From contig NZ_AKJW01000083.1 in NCBI RefSeq assembly GCF_000282135.1, positions 62,001 to 126,000 of the forward strand: 64,000 bases of DNA, written 5' to 3'. The position numbers were made by a program, and so were the translations under genes. This document shows positions 25,648-33,898 of the stretch, piece after piece; the stretch's first letter is position 1, and each line of letters begins with the position of its first letter. The notes beneath the pieces are model-generated. The model worked only from the letters and a program-made list of their open reading frames with translations, was not told the DNA's origin and ran no database searches. This stretch comes from Herbaspirillum sp. CF444 (lineage in GTDB: Bacteria > Pseudomonadota > Gammaproteobacteria > Burkholderiales > Burkholderiaceae_D).

Positions 25648-26442
25648 ATGCCGGCAACCGTTCCTTCCGCCCTGCTCGATCTTTGCGCCACCGCCGATCC
25701 GTCCTGGCAGGCGATCCTGAAAACCGGCCTGCAAGCCATCGCGGATGCCGATCCTGCCTATCTGCCCGCCTTGGTGCAAGACGTCACCTACCTGCCGACG
25801 GATGGCCGCATCTTCGCCGCCTTCAGGCAACCGCTCGATGCGGTGCGCTATGTACTGGTCGGCGAAGGTCCCTATCCGCGCGCAGCCAGCGCCACCGGCG
25901 TGTGCTTCATGGACGGCGCGGTCGGCTCGCTGTGGTCGGACAAGGGACTCTCCAAGCAAGTCAATCGCGCCACCTCGCTGCGCAACTTCATGAAAATGCT
26001 GCTGGTCGCCGATGGCCAGGTCCCGGCCGACAACACCAGCGGCGACGCCCTGCTCGACATCGCCGCCAAAGCGCAGGCCGATACCGCCGGCACCATCCAG
26101 ACGCTGTCCGACCTGCAGGACAACCTGACCGCGCACGGTTTCCTGCTGCTCAACGCCAGCCTGGTGTTCCGCACGCACGTGGCGCCGGTGAAAGACGCCA
26201 AGGCCTGGAAGCCGTTCTTCGAAACCGTATTGAAAGGCCTTGCGCAACACAACCAGGCTGCCAGCAAGACGCTGCCGACGCTGGTCCTGTGGGGAAAAAT
26301 CGCCGAACAGTTGCACGGCTTGCCGGTCGTGCAAAGCTTCCCGCGTGCGGTGGCGGAACATCCCTACAACCTCAGCTTCATCGCCCACGGCGGCATGCAA
26401 AAACTGTTCGGCGACATGCATCTGCTGCAAAAACAAAAGTAG
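25648..26442 (+). CDS. Uracil-DNA-glycosylase-like protein with altered active-site motif
   Basis: 264 aa from the ATG at 25648. The family 1 UNG framework is readable in order. Motif A is VGEGPYP (72-77) where UNG has GQDPYH. Then come Phe of TGVCFM (F87, uracil stacking), LLLNASLVFRTH with N169 (the uracil-reading Asn), VLWGKIAEQL, and motif B HPYNLSFIAHGG (H238) for HPSPLS. The catalytic Asp is Gly and the motif-A His is Pro, but a Glu occupies the second position, as in family 4 enzymes (GEAPG). An insertion of about 30 residues (about 121-150) precedes the Asn motif. The protein may be a non-classical glycosylase or a uracil/DNA-binding relic; I cannot decide. It lies between uvrB and an mcp, each with its own terminator. 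Confidence 0.82.
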   Translation: MPATVPSALLDLCATADPSWQAILKTGLQAIADADPAYLPALVQDVTYLPTDGRIFAAFRQPLDAVRYVLVGEGPYPRAASATGVCFMDGAVGSLWSDKGLSKQVNRATSLRNFMKMLLVADGQVPADNTSGDALLDIAAKAQADTAGTIQTLSDLQDNLTAHGFLLLNASLVFRTHVAPVKDAKAWKPFFETVLKGLAQHNQAASKTLPTLVLWGKIAEQLHGLPVVQSFPRAVAEHPYNLSFIAHGGMQKLFGDMHLLQKQK

Positions 26443-26465
26443 GACGCACGTTTGTTGCGGGCATG

Positions 26466-26502
26466 AAAAAACGGCGCAGGCAATATGCCTGCGCCGTTTT
26501 TT
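26466..26502. terminator. Bidirectional terminator between the UNG-like gene and mcp
   Basis: AAAAAACGGCGCAGGCA and TGCCTGCGCCGTTTTTT style arms form a long stem with a T-run on both strands, serving the two convergent genes. Confidence 0.93.
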
Positions 26503-26523
26503 ATTCCGCTACGCCGGGAACGC

Positions 26524-28512
26524 TTAAAACTCTTCCCAGGATCCGTCGCCATCGCCGCCCGTCTTGGCCGGCTTGCCTTCGCTCGCCGGTTTGGCGGCGG
26601 CAATCCTGGCGACTTCCGGCTTGGCCGGTGTGGCTGATTTGGCTTTCAATGCCGGCGCCGGCGGCGTCACGTTGACGCTGCGCTTGACCACTGCTTTGGC
26701 AACGCGCGCGGCCGGCATCGCGGCCCTGTCTTCGAGTTTGAACTCAGCCACCACGTCGGCCAGATGCGCCGCCTGATCCTGCAACGATTGTGCGGCCGCC
26801 GCGGCTTGCTCCACCAGGGCGGCATTCTGCTGCGTCGCTTCATCCATCTGCGTGATGGCGCGACCGATCTCGGCAATACCCGAACTTTGCTCCTGGCTCG
26901 CCGCGCTGATTTCGCCGACGATGTCGGTTACGCGACGCACGCTGGACACCACTTCAGTCATGGTGTTGCCGGCTTGCGCCACCAACTGGCTACCGGCATC
27001 GACTTCATGCACGGAGGCGTCGATCAGCGTCTTGATCTCTTTCGCCGCAGTGGCGCTGCGTTGCGCGAGACTGCGCACTTCCGACGCCACCACCGCGAAG
27101 CCGCGGCCCTGCTCGCCGGCGCGTGCGGCTTCCACCGCTGCATTGAGCGCGAGAATATTGGTTTGGAAAGCGATGCCGTCAATCACGCTGATGATGTCGA
27201 CGATCTTGCGCGCCGAGGCGTTGATCGACCCCATGGTGTCGACCACCTGCGCCACCACCGCGCCACCCTGCACCGCGACCTCGGATGCCGAGACGGCCAG
27301 CTGGTTGGCTTGGCGCGCGTTGTCGGCGTTTTGCTTGACGGTGGAAGTCAGCTCTTCCATGGCGGACGCGGTTTCTTCGAGCGAGCCGGCTTGCTGTTCA
27401 GTGCGGCCGGACAAGTCGAGATTGCCGCTGGCGATTTCGCTCGACGAGGTTTTCACGGATACGCTGGCGTTGCGGATTTCCAGCAAGGTCCCGGCGATCT
27501 TGTCGATGAAACGGTTGAATGCATTGGCGATCTGCGACAACTCGTCCCGCCCCTGCGTATCCAGGCGACGCGTGAGATCGCCTTCGCCGGAAGCGATGTC
27601 TTCCAGTGCATCGCGCACCACGCTCAGACGTTTCAGCAAACCGGTAATCGTCAACGTCAACAGGATGCCTGCGACAACGATCGCAAGGATCGCAGCGACG
27701 ACGGAGGTCGTCAGCAACGTCGTGATCGAATGCGTCGCTTCCGCATAATTCAAGGCCACGACCAGCGACCAGTCGGTGCCTTCGATCGTTTTGGTGTAGA
27801 GCAAATGATTGACGCCGTTGATCTTGGCTTCGCCGCCCTTTTCCATCGATGCCAGCGATTGTGCGGTCAGCGCCGGGTCGAGCGCCGATACCGGCTTCAG
27901 CGCCAATTCTTTGTTGGGGTGCGTGATGATCACGCCGTCCTTGCCGACGATGAAGGCGAAGCTGCTCGGCGTCGGCTTGATGCCGGCGACATTGCGCACG
28001 ACGTTGTCGAGCTGCACGTCGGAACCGACCACGGCTTTCACGTCGGCCTTGCCGCCGACCGCCTCGGCGAAGGTGACGACCAGTTTGCCGGTGGTGGCGT
28101 CGACATAGGGTGCGGTCAGCACCGGCGTACCGGCATTGACGGCCTGCACGTACCACGGCCGCCCGGTCGGGTCATAGCCGGCCGGCATCGGATGCAAGGC
28201 CAGCATGCGCTTGTCGGGATAGCCGATATAAGCGTCGTCGAAGGCACCCGCCTCTTTCGCCGCAGAGACGATGGGGATAACGTCAGCCTGGCTCAGCGCC
28301 TGTTTCATCGAGCCGGTGATGGTGCGCTTGCTGCGCACCCACTCGGCAATGTTGGCTGCATTGGTGTCGGTCAGTTGCGCCATCTGCGTGTGCAAATTTG
28401 CGAGGGTATCGCGTCGCACGCTGAAAATATTGGCGACGCTCAAGGCGATCATGGCGAACGCGACGATCAGGGCACAGATGACGATGAGCCGTGTGCGGAG
28501 TGAGGACAGCAT
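26524..28512 (-). CDS. dCache-type methyl-accepting chemotaxis protein, predicted amino-acid receptor
   Basis: 662 aa: TM1 (about 8-30), periplasmic dCache_1 domain (about 35-275), TM2 (about 280-303), HAMP (about 304-357), and the signalling domain with [39 protein letters not shown]. In the dCache pocket Y113, R118, W120, Y121, Y136, D138 and D165 (YDPTGRPWY...APYVD...VVGSD) have the spacing of the amino-acid-binding motif known from Pseudomonas PctA-type receptors, so an amino-acid ligand is predicted. The C terminus, GDGSWEEF, ends in a WEEF tail like the NWETF-type CheR/CheB tether. No sigma-28 box is obvious upstream. This gene is separate from the main che cluster. Confidence 0.93.
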   Translation of the reverse strand: MLSSLRTRLIVICALIVAFAMIALSVANIFSVRRDTLANLHTQMAQLTDTNAANIAEWVRSKRTITGSMKQALSQADVIPIVSAAKEAGAFDDAYIGYPDKRMLALHPMPAGYDPTGRPWYVQAVNAGTPVLTAPYVDATTGKLVVTFAEAVGGKADVKAVVGSDVQLDNVVRNVAGIKPTPSSFAFIVGKDGVIITHPNKELALKPVSALDPALTAQSLASMEKGGEAKINGVNHLLYTKTIEGTDWSLVVALNYAEATHSITTLLTTSVVAAILAIVVAGILLTLTITGLLKRLSVVRDALEDIASGEGDLTRRLDTQGRDELSQIANAFNRFIDKIAGTLLEIRNASVSVKTSSSEIASGNLDLSGRTEQQAGSLEETASAMEELTSTVKQNADNARQANQLAVSASEVAVQGGAVVAQVVDTMGSINASARKIVDIISVIDGIAFQTNILALNAAVEAARAGEQGRGFAVVASEVRSLAQRSATAAKEIKTLIDASVHEVDAGSQLVAQAGNTMTEVVSSVRRVTDIVGEISAASQEQSSGIAEIGRAITQMDEATQQNAALVEQAAAAAQSLQDQAAHLADVVAEFKLEDRAAMPAARVAKAVVKRSVNVTPPAPALKAKSATPAKPEVARIAAAKPASEGKPAKTGGDGDGSWEEF

Positions 28513-29196
28513 GGTATTCCCCCTTAAGAAAAAATAGTCGCCATTTTCTTATTCATACTGGAAGGCAACATTGAATGGCGACAACATCGGACCGGAGACT
28601 GACAATCGACTATTGCGTGCTGCGACGAAACCTATCCTCACCTTGCGCTCGAATATAGCAGGTAATTATGTCAATCCTGTTTCGCGAAAAATCAATGCAA
28701 ACATTTTTGCAGGTTGGCGAGCGGCAAGGCGTTCGCCATGCCGGAAACGAAGAGGTAGTCTCCCATGCGTCTGACGCAGGGACATTGACGGCATGAGTTT
28801 GCCCTGCGTCGCATCAGCGCGCATTGCATTGTCGGCGACAATGCGATCCCCGGCCTGAGCGCGGGTCAAAGCCCGGCAGGCTTGGGAATCGGCATGACGC
28901 ACGAATTCCGGTTCAACTCATCGGTAGGAATGACGGCACCCTCTGCGGGCGCCTTTGCGGGATGAAAGCGAGGCATCGTAGCGATTCGCCTCGCTTCGAT
29001 ATCGTCTTCCCGCAGAACATGCGGCGTCTGCGGAGCGACATCTGTTTGCTGTAAGCCGGTGGATTGCTTCCGGCTCGTTCTCCTGTCGCTTCAAACCCGA
29101 TCGTCAGATCGAGATGCGCGCAGCATTTTTTTAACATCTCTGGCATCACGCCAATATCATTCAGTCTTTACGACTGCCTTGCTTCCGATTTATCTA
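28513..29196. other. Non-coding region with several strong inverted repeats
   Basis: 684 bp without a convincing gene: the open frames present lack ribosome sites and protein-like composition. It holds three strong inverted repeats: GACGCAGGG/CCCTGCGTC (28773-28781 and 28802-28810), GCATTGTC-ggc-GACAATGC (28826-28844), and AAGCGAGGC/GCCTCGCTT (28966-28974 and 28988-28996). None is followed by a T-run. A structured RNA or protein-binding repeats are possible. The mcp promoter lies at the left edge. Confidence 0.5.
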
Positions 29197-29436
29197 TCAG
29201 ATTTGCGATTGCAGTTGCGACAAAGCCACCAGATGGCTGCGATTGAGTTCACGCAGACGACGCTCCAGATCGGCGTGGCTGTCGACGCCTTCCAGATATG
29301 GGGCGTCATTGATATCGAACAAGGGGCCGTTCATGGCTGGCTTGGACGACGAAAAAGCGCGTTCGACAAAGAACTGGAAAGCTTCCAGCAAACTCTGTAA
29401 ATTATTAGAAAAACCGGCAGATTGATAAGTAGACAT
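29197..29436 (-). CDS. DUF3563-like small protein
   Basis: 79 aa, supported by AAGGAAAG just before the ATG. The C-terminal half (APYLEGVDSHADLERRLRELNRS) matches the DUF3563 pattern of a YL..A.D.ADLE.R.REL motif seen in short betaproteobacterial proteins; the function is unknown. The N-terminal part, LQSLLEAFQFFVERAFSS, is an amphipathic helix. It is divergent from the LysR gene with 105 bp between, so it could be a LysR target, though no LysR-type T-N11-A box has been verified. Confidence 0.75.
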   Translation of the reverse strand: MSTYQSAGFSNNLQSLLEAFQFFVERAFSSSKPAMNGPLFDINDAPYLEGVDSHADLERRLRELNRSHLVALSQLQSQI

Positions 29437-29541
29437 TTCTTTCCTTCATATAAATAACGTTGCAGTGATGGTGAGAATAGGGGCTGCCTCCTACTTTAAA
29501 AAGCAATATTTTCCGACACCACCATAAGAAAAACTAACACC

Positions 29542-30459
29542 ATGAGCATTTCCCTGCCCCCGCTGAAGGCCCTCAAAGTGTTCGAAGCGGCCGTGCGCAC
29601 GCGGAGTTTGACGATCGCCGCGCACGAATTGCATATCACGCATAGCGCCGTGAGTCAGCAAATAAAATTGTTGGAAGAACATTTCGGCCAACCCTTGTTT
29701 ATTCGTCTTCCGCGTGGCGTGGAAGCAACGGAGGCGGCGCAAGTGTTTTATACCGAGGTGCGCGCCGCCCTCGACCGCATCGCCATGGCGGCGGAACAAC
29801 TGACCCTGACCGGCAAGAACCGCATCGTGCGCGTGATCACTGCGCCGTCGGTGGCGATGCGCTGGCTGATTCCGCGGCTGTCGCAGTTCCAGATCGACAA
29901 CCCGCGCATTGAAGTACGCGTCACGACGACGGTGTCGGAACACTTTGAAGACGTCAAGGATCCCTTCGACGTGGTGCTGTGGCGCAGCCCGCTGGAGCGC
30001 AGCGGCTTTGAGTGCGTGCGCTTCCTCGATGACGTCTCGGCGCCGCTGGCCTCGCCGCATTATCTTGAATTGCATCCGATCAGCAAGCCGGCCGACTTGC
30101 TGCAGGCCTCATTGATTCACCTGAGCGTGCGCGCGGATGCGTGGCAGCAATGGCTGATCAAGGCGGGCGTGCCGGTGAAGAAGAGGTTGCCGGGAACCAG
30201 TTACGAGCACTTCTTCCTGAGCTTGCAGGCGGCATCGACGGATCTGGGGATAGCGATGGGATCGCTGGCGCTGGTCGACGACGACTTGTCGCACGGCCGC
30301 TTGCGCCAGTTGTTTCCGGAGGTGGTGTTGCACGGCCAAGGCTTCCACATGCTGCATCGGACTGCCGACGGCAGCAATGGCAACGCCCTGAAGACCTTCA
30401 TCTCGTGGCTGATGCTGATGGGACAGGCGTCAGCCTACGATCCGAAGAAGATTTTTTAG
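29542..30459 (+). CDS. LysR-family transcriptional regulator (GcvA-like)
   Basis: 305 aa. The N-terminal winged helix is clear (LKVFEAAVRTRSLTIAAHELHITHSAVSQQIKLLEEHFGQPLFIR in parts), followed by the linker helix and a substrate-binding domain that begins IVRVITAPSVAMRWLIPRLSQFQ and contains DVVLWRSP and LGIAMGSLALVDDDL. The RLPRGVEATEAA and MRWLIPRL features are those of the GcvA subgroup. Ligand and targets are unknown. It is divergent from the DUF3563 gene and convergent with the ABM gene, with a terminator hairpin in the 37-bp gap. Confidence 0.93.
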   Translation: MSISLPPLKALKVFEAAVRTRSLTIAAHELHITHSAVSQQIKLLEEHFGQPLFIRLPRGVEATEAAQVFYTEVRAALDRIAMAAEQLTLTGKNRIVRVITAPSVAMRWLIPRLSQFQIDNPRIEVRVTTTVSEHFEDVKDPFDVVLWRSPLERSGFECVRFLDDVSAPLASPHYLELHPISKPADLLQASLIHLSVRADAWQQWLIKAGVPVKKRLPGTSYEHFFLSLQAASTDLGIAMGSLALVDDDLSHGRLRQLFPEVVLHGQGFHMLHRTADGSNGNALKTFISWLMLMGQASAYDPKKIF

Positions 30460-30463
30460 TCCA

Positions 30464-30497
30464 GGGACAAACGCCCGCGGCGTTTGCCCAGGCTTTT
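30464..30497 (+). terminator. Terminator of the LysR gene
   Basis: CAAACGCC-cgc-GGCGTTTG (30468-30486), extended by two G-C pairs past one mismatch, is followed by TTTTT at 30493-30497, right at the stop codon of the convergent ABM gene. Confidence 0.8.
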
Positions 30498-30808
30498 TAT
30501 TCTGCCGATTCCAGCACGTGAACCGCGCGCGCCGCGATCAAGTCTTTCGACTTTTCGCGGTAGTCCAGCATGTGCGGTTGCGTGAAGTGGACTTTGAGCG
30601 CCTCGGCGCTTTCCCATTTTTCGATGAAGGCGAAAGTATCCGGGCCAAGCTCGGCTTGCGCGCCGCCGAAGCCCGGCACGTCGATGACAGGACCGTAATC
30701 GATGCATCCCTGTTCGGCGCGTACGGCAGCCAGATTGGCGCGCACCAGCTTGAGCAGCTCTTCGCGCTTGCCGGGCTTGGCGGTAATGATTGCGACTACG
30801 TGGACCAT
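30497..30808 (-). CDS. Antibiotic biosynthesis monooxygenase (ABM) domain protein
   Basis: 103 aa from the ATG at 30808, chosen for AAAGGAG at the right distance; the longer frame adds 39 residues with no similarity. MVHVVAIITAKPGKREELLKLVRANLAAVRAEQGCIDYGPVID in outline, then FAFIEKWESAEALKVHFTQPHM, is the dimeric ferredoxin-like alpha/beta ABM fold (YgiN-like quinol monooxygenases). The conserved His in HFTQPH and the EKWES motif are present. The substrate is unknown; such proteins often act on quinones or reactive aldehydes. It is not in an operon. Confidence 0.92.
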   Translation of the reverse strand: MVHVVAIITAKPGKREELLKLVRANLAAVRAEQGCIDYGPVIDVPGFGGAQAELGPDTFAFIEKWESAEALKVHFTQPHMLDYREKSKDLIAARAVHVLESAE

Positions 30809-30925
30809 GTTGTCATCTCCTTTATGCGTTTCTTGGTTTAGGAAAAACGACAAGGATACGCGAAGTCCGGATTTCGTGACGATGCAGGCTTGCTCCCTGC
30901 CCTGCGCAGTTTTCCGTCGAGGCAA

Positions 30926-31843
30926 TCAATTCAGTTTCAACCGCGCCAGCAACTGTTCGATGTTGTATCGCATCAGCTTCAGGTAAGTCGGCGCCGGGCC
31001 GTCGGCTTGCGACAGCGCATCGGCATACAGTTTTCCGCCCGGCGTGACGCCGGCTTCCTTGCTGATCTGTTGCAACAGCTTGGGGCTGCTCATGTTTTCG
31101 ATGAAGACGGCCCGGATTTTTTCCTTGCGGATCTGGCGGATCAGATTGGCGACTTCCTTCGCGCTCGGCTCGCTGTCGGTCGACACGCCTTGCGGCGCGA
31201 GGAACCTGACCTGATAGTGCGCGCCGAAATATTCAAACGCGTCATGCGAAGTGATCACCTTGCGCTTGGCGTCGGGAAACTGCGCGAACTGCTGCGTGGC
31301 CCAGCGATCCAGCTCGTTGAGCTTGGCGACGTAGGCGTCGCCGTTCTTTTGATAAACGGCAGCGCCGGCCGGATCGAGCTTGCTCAGTGCGGCGACGATG
31401 TTGCGCGTATAGACGACGATGTTGGCCGGATTTTGCCAGGCGTGCGGATCGTTCTTGCCATGATGATGGTCGTGATCATCATGCTCATCGCTGATGCGGT
31501 CGCGCACGACGATGCCGTTCGATGCAACGACGATGTCGCCGCGGTAATTGGCCGATTGCACGACGCGCTCCATCCAGCCTTCAAAACCGAGTCCGTTGAT
31601 GACCACCAGTTTGGCGCGGGCGACCGACTTGATATGGTCGGGAGCAGGCTGAAACACGTGCGCATCCTGATCGGGGCCGACCAGCGTGGTCACGGCGATG
31701 CGGTCGCCGCCGACATTGGCGACGATGTCGCCGAGGATGCTGAAGCTGGCGACGACCGGCAATCTGGCGTCGGCCGCGGATGCAGACGATACCTGCGCAA
31801 CCAGCGCGACAGCAAGCAACAAGATGTGACGAAACAGTTTCAC
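30926..31843 (-). CDS. znuA: Zinc ABC transporter periplasmic binding protein ZnuA
   Basis: Cluster A-I metal-binding protein. 305 aa with a Sec signal (MKLFRHILLLAVALVAQVSSASA). The metal ligands expected for the family are visible: His in DAHVFQPAPDH, His in DPHAWQNPANI, His in TSHDAFEYFG, and the acidic DSEPS segment near residue 223. A His/Asp-rich loop (DEHDDHDHHHGKNDPH, about residues 118-133) is typical of zinc rather than manganese binders. It lies 28 bp after the permease gene and is last in the small ORF-znuC-znuB-znuA operon. Manganese is the alternative metal; the His-rich loop and the adjacent zrg genes favour zinc. Confidence 0.92.
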   Translation of the reverse strand: MKLFRHILLLAVALVAQVSSASAADARLPVVASFSILGDIVANVGGDRIAVTTLVGPDQDAHVFQPAPDHIKSVARAKLVVINGLGFEGWMERVVQSANYRGDIVVASNGIVVRDRISDEHDDHDHHHGKNDPHAWQNPANIVVYTRNIVAALSKLDPAGAAVYQKNGDAYVAKLNELDRWATQQFAQFPDAKRKVITSHDAFEYFGAHYQVRFLAPQGVSTDSEPSAKEVANLIRQIRKEKIRAVFIENMSSPKLLQQISKEAGVTPGGKLYADALSQADGPAPTYLKLMRYNIEQLLARLKLN

Positions 31844-31871
31844 GACGACTCCTAATGAAGACTCACAAAAA

Positions 31872-32753
31872 TCAGGCGCGCAGATGCGGCCGGCGCAACA
31901 TGCGCGGCAACCAGCCGCGCGGTGCGAAGATCAGGGACAAGAAATAGAAACCGCCGGCGCACACGATGATCACCGGGCCGGACGGCACCGACGCGTAGTA
32001 CGACAGCATCAACCCGGCATAACCGGCCGCAGCGGCCTGCACGGTGCTGTTGAGCAGCTGCGCAGGCAGCGTGTCATGCCATAGCCGCGCCGACACGGCA
32101 GGCAACATCATGAGGCCGACCGCCATCAGCGTGCCCAGGGTCTGGAACGACGCCACCAGATTCAGCACCACCAGCATCAGGAACAACTGCTGATAAATCG
32201 TATTGCGACCGCCGCTGGCGGCAAGATAGGATGGATCGAAACTCTCCAGCAACAAGCCGCGATACAAACCCGCCATCAACAGGACGCTCAGGCTGGACAC
32301 GCCGGCGACCAGCAGCAAGCCTTCGGTATCGACGCCGAGCACGTTGCCGAACAGGATATGCAGCAAATCGAGCTGAGTGCCGTGGCCGGAAATCATGATC
32401 ACGCCGAGCGCCAGCGCCACCACATAGACGGCGGCGAGGCTGGCGTCTTCCTTGAGTTCGGTGTGACGGCTGATCCAGCCGGCCAGCGCAACCACGATCA
32501 CGCCCGCGAGGAAACCCCCGATGCTCAGCGCCGGCAAGGACAAGCCGAAGAAGATGAAACCTGCGGCCACGCCCGGCAACACCGCATGGCTCAGCGCTTC
32601 GCCGAACAGGCTCATGCGGCGCAAGGTCAGCATCACGCCCAGCGGCGCACTGCTGAGCGCCAGCGCCAGGGTCGCCACCAGCGCGCGGCGCATGAAGGCG
32701 AATTCCTGGAACGGCGCAATCGCGAATTGATGGAAATCGTGCAGCAGCATCAT
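31872..32753 (-). CDS. znuB: Zinc ABC transporter permease ZnuB
   Basis: 293-aa ABC-3 family membrane permease with about eight helices. The family pattern is clear: RRALVATLALALSSAPLGVMLTLRRMSLFGEALSHAVLPGVAAGF (in parts), the loop DASLAAVYVVALALGVIMIS, ILFGNVLGVD, and FQTLGTLMAVGLMMLPAVSARLW. It starts within the znuC stop (ATGA overlap) and is followed by znuA. It pairs with the ATPase at 32750-33529. Confidence 0.92.
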   Translation of the reverse strand: MMLLHDFHQFAIAPFQEFAFMRRALVATLALALSSAPLGVMLTLRRMSLFGEALSHAVLPGVAAGFIFFGLSLPALSIGGFLAGVIVVALAGWISRHTELKEDASLAAVYVVALALGVIMISGHGTQLDLLHILFGNVLGVDTEGLLLVAGVSSLSVLLMAGLYRGLLLESFDPSYLAASGGRNTIYQQLFLMLVVLNLVASFQTLGTLMAVGLMMLPAVSARLWHDTLPAQLLNSTVQAAAAGYAGLMLSYYASVPSGPVIIVCAGGFYFLSLIFAPRGWLPRMLRRPHLRA

Positions 32754-33529
32754 CGCGGCGCTCCTTCGCCATGCGTGATGTCGATGACATCCACGGCATC
32801 AACGGCACATAGCGGCGCATGCTCATCCACGGCTTCCGCCATGGAGCGCGCACGATGCAGGTTTTCGTGGCACAGCACTTCTTCCGTTGCGCCCCAGGCG
32901 ACGACATTGCGCGCCAGCAGCAGGGATTGCGGAAAAGCGCGACGCACCTGATCGTAGTCATGCAGCACGGCGATCACCGTGCGTTGCTCGGCATGCCAGG
33001 ATTTGATGATGTGCAGGAGGTCGTTGGTGGTCTTGGTGTCGATGGCGCTGAAGGGTTCGTCCAGCAAAATCAGTTCGGCGTCCTGCAACAAAATGCGCGC
33101 AAACAGCACGCGCTGGAACTGCCCTACCGACAGGCTGGCGATCGAACGCTGCGCAAAACCGTCGAGGCCGACGGCCGCCAGGGCATCCTCCCCACGGTGC
33201 ACCATGTCGCGGCTCATGCGGCGGAACAGGCCGGCTTTCGACCAGTAGCCCAACAACACGCAATCCAGTACGGAAATCGGGAAGCTGCGATCGATCTCGG
33301 CCTGCTGCGGCAAATACGCAATCCGGCTGGCGGCGGCATGCTTGACCACGCGGCCGCTGTTGCAACGGACCAGGCCCATGATGCTCTTGAGCAGCGTACT
33401 CTTGCCGGCGCCGTTGGGGCCGACGATGGCGGTCAGCGAACCTTGTGCGAAATGGCCGCTGACGTGATGCAGGGCCGGATGCCGGCGATAGGTGACGGTC
33501 AGGTTTTCCAATGAGATGGCGACGGACAT
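32750..33529 (-). CDS. znuC: Zinc ABC transporter ATPase ZnuC
   Basis: 259 aa from the ATG at 33529 (MSVAISLENLTVTYRRHPALHHVSG), with GGGAGG upstream and the preceding small ORF ending 2 bp before. ATPase motifs: Walker A GPNGAGKST, Q-loop YLPQQ, signature LSVGQFQR (Val for the second Gly), Walker B LILLDEPFSAID, H-loop VLHDYD. The C-terminal extension after about 225 carries several His/Cys/Asp residues (HENLHRARSMAEAVDEH), which may sense metal, but this is speculative. First full gene of the znuCBA operon. Confidence 0.92.
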   Translation of the reverse strand: MSVAISLENLTVTYRRHPALHHVSGHFAQGSLTAIVGPNGAGKSTLLKSIMGLVRCNSGRVVKHAAASRIAYLPQQAEIDRSFPISVLDCVLLGYWSKAGLFRRMSRDMVHRGEDALAAVGLDGFAQRSIASLSVGQFQRVLFARILLQDAELILLDEPFSAIDTKTTNDLLHIIKSWHAEQRTVIAVLHDYDQVRRAFPQSLLLARNVVAWGATEEVLCHENLHRARSMAEAVDEHAPLCAVDAVDVIDITHGEGAPR

Positions 33530-33531
33530 GT

Positions 33532-33657
33532 TCACTCGCCTCCCAGTGCCCACATGACGCCGAGCCACAGGACCAGGCATACCGGCGCGACCAGCAGCAC
33601 GCGTTGCCACCAGGGCAGCGCGAGGACGCTGGTTTGTTGAAAGAAGCGCGAAAGCAT
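33532..33657 (-). CDS. Small membrane protein ahead of znuC
   Basis: 41-aa open frame (MLSRFFQQTSVLALPWWQRVLL... ending LGVMWALGGE) whose stop lies 2 bp before the znuC start, so it is probably translated and coupled. It has a short cytoplasmic N terminus, then one hydrophobic helix (about 19-38) preceded by WWQR, typical of a small single-pass protein. The last codons contain the GGGAGG that serves znuC. The ATG has only a weak ribosome site, and the frame stays open 39 codons further upstream across the palindromic operator, which I consider non-coding. It may be an accessory subunit of the zinc importer or a leader ORF for znuC. Confidence 0.6.
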   Translation of the reverse strand: MLSRFFQQTSVLALPWWQRVLLVAPVCLVLWLGVMWALGGE

Positions 33658-33751
33658 AGTTGTCGAGGAATTATTGTTGGTTGATTTGTGGCAGCAACGC
33701 ATATTCAGCACATGGCCATGGGGAATCAAAATCGCCGTTACAAATCTGTTT

Positions 33752-33794
33752 GCAACCAAGTTGCGAAACCGCAATTATAATGCAACATTGTTGC
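33752..33794. promoter_or_regulatory. Twin palindromes between the divergent znu and zrg operons, candidate Zur operator
   Basis: GCAAC-caa-GTTGC (33752-33764) and GCAAC-att-GTTGC (33782-33794) are two copies of the same palindrome exactly 30 bp apart. Between them lies AATTATAAT, which reads as a perfect -10 (TATAAT) on both strands (plus 33776-33781, minus 33774-33779). The sites flank or cover both promoters. Metal genes on both sides make Zur the likely ligand; this is inference, not a verified match to a Zur matrix. Confidence 0.65.
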
Positions 33795-33898
33795 AAGATG
33801 TGACAAGCCTCGAAGAAATCCGACAATCCAGTCAAAATGCTGGCCGAGCCTTTCCTTTCGGAAAATCCCGGCAGCTCACCTGAAGAAAGATCGCGTTC

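Noticed and set aside
28666-29149. Short open frames in the 28.5-29.2 kb gap
   Set aside because: No ribosome sites, inconsistent composition and overlap with palindromes; treated as non-coding.
33532-33774. 80-codon version of the small ORF upstream of znuC
   Set aside because: Its first 39 codons run across the 5' leader and into the palindromic operator region; the 41-aa version from the ATG at 33657 has the membrane-helix composition and is the more credible gene.
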